From the NCBI GenBank assembly GCA_022736535.1, contig DZCT01000034.1, positions 6,376-19,004 on the forward strand: DNA of 12,629 nt, read 5' to 3'. Made by a program: the position numbers and the translations under genes. The notes below the pieces were generated by a model. That model did not search any database, was not told the DNA's origin, and worked only from the letters and a program-made list of their open reading frames with translations. How positions within the stretch are numbered: the stretch's first letter is position 1; each line of letters starts with the position of its first letter. This stretch comes from Desulfatirhabdium butyrativorans. GTDB taxonomy: Bacteria > Desulfobacterota > Desulfobacteria > Desulfobacterales > JAIFKL01. Below are positions 12,489 through 12,629 of the stretch, in pieces.

Positions 12489-12629
12489 CTATTGTCCGCC
12501 ACGAACCGGCCACACGTAGAAGGAACCGGTCTTATCGCCGCTGCCCACGTTGCCGAAGTACAGGTACACGCCCCATGCGATGCTCGCATTGACCGAGTAG
12601 GTCGTGCCTGTCCAATAATAATTGCTTTG
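12489..12629 (-). CDS. 3' end of a DUF1566/Lcl-type C-terminal domain protein (partial)
   Basis: The last 46 codons and stop (12489-12491) of a minus-strand gene run off the right edge. The peptide contains SNYYWTGTTYSVN, AWGVYLYFGNVG and the ending SFYVWPVRGGQ. The YYW-(S/T)-x-TTY, AW-xV-x-F and FYVxPVRGGQ words are the signature of the DUF1566 (Lcl C-terminal) domain, a C-type-lectin-like ligand-binding fold usually at the end of secreted proteins. The rest of the gene, including any signal peptide, is outside the window. Confidence 0.82.
   Translation of the reverse strand, partial: QSNYYWTGTTYSVNASIAWGVYLYFGNVGSGDKTGSFYVWPVRGGQ

Noticed and set aside
12407..12592. 61-codon plus-strand open frame near the right edge
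   Set aside because: Arg/Pro-rich, and it overlaps the DUF1566-type gene on the opposite strand.
1..12629. tRNA or rRNA genes
   Set aside because: No cloverleaf with conserved T-loop words and no rRNA-like stretch was recognised on either strand.

Overview
The window looks like accessory chromosome from a Gram-negative, probably anaerobic bacterium. The best guess is a Desulfonema-like member of the Desulfobacterota. This rests on a signal-peptide-bearing surface protein with YAWxxNxGW repeats and a dockerin, periplasmic adaptor proteins, QueH instead of QueG, a small four-cysteine protein, and a very high load of palindromic intergenic repeats. I cannot confirm the taxonomy from sequence alone.

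Layout, left to right. A small cupin (-) has its 3' end inside a 77-bp tandem duplication. A repeat-filled gap (434-899) leads to queH (+). A second gap (1431-1831) holds short tandem repeats and a nested palindromic element, and leads to a membrane M48 metallopeptidase fused to TPRs (+). That gene converges on a dynamin-like GTPase (-) across another inverted repeat (3696-3826). Divergent from the GTPase is a 57-codon four-cysteine gene (+, 6311-6484), which abuts the stop codon of an AlgH/UPF0301 gene (-). Upstream of algH on the minus strand are two periplasmic-adaptor genes that overlap by about 104 nt: an RND-type adaptor with a signal peptide, then a GAF-like/HlyD fusion. They have their own sigma70-like promoter (9354-9382). 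Next on the minus strand is a large mosaic dockerin surface protein with its own terminator (9497-9526). A small antitoxin-like gene (+) and the 3' end of a DUF1566/Lcl-type gene (-, running off the right edge) close the window.

The genes do not form one pathway. The coherent unit is the adaptor pair, possibly continuing into algH, which suggests an envelope export function whose transporter and outer-membrane partners lie outside the window. queH is tRNA modification, and the M48 protein and the dynamin are envelope or membrane maintenance candidates.

The most unusual content is between the genes. Every long intergenic gap I examined is occupied by structured palindromic repeats of several distinct families. 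One family is modular: a constant CTCCGGAGTGC end is followed by a GAA-loop hairpin whose two stem arms change together between copies (1-, 78-, 771-866, 11731-11845). Two full-length copies also share a second conserved end. Several repeats run into coding sequence: the duplication contains the cupin C-terminus, a 144-bp palindrome supplies the last codons and stop of the dockerin gene, and a 42-bp repeat lies in the dual-coding overlap of the adaptor genes.
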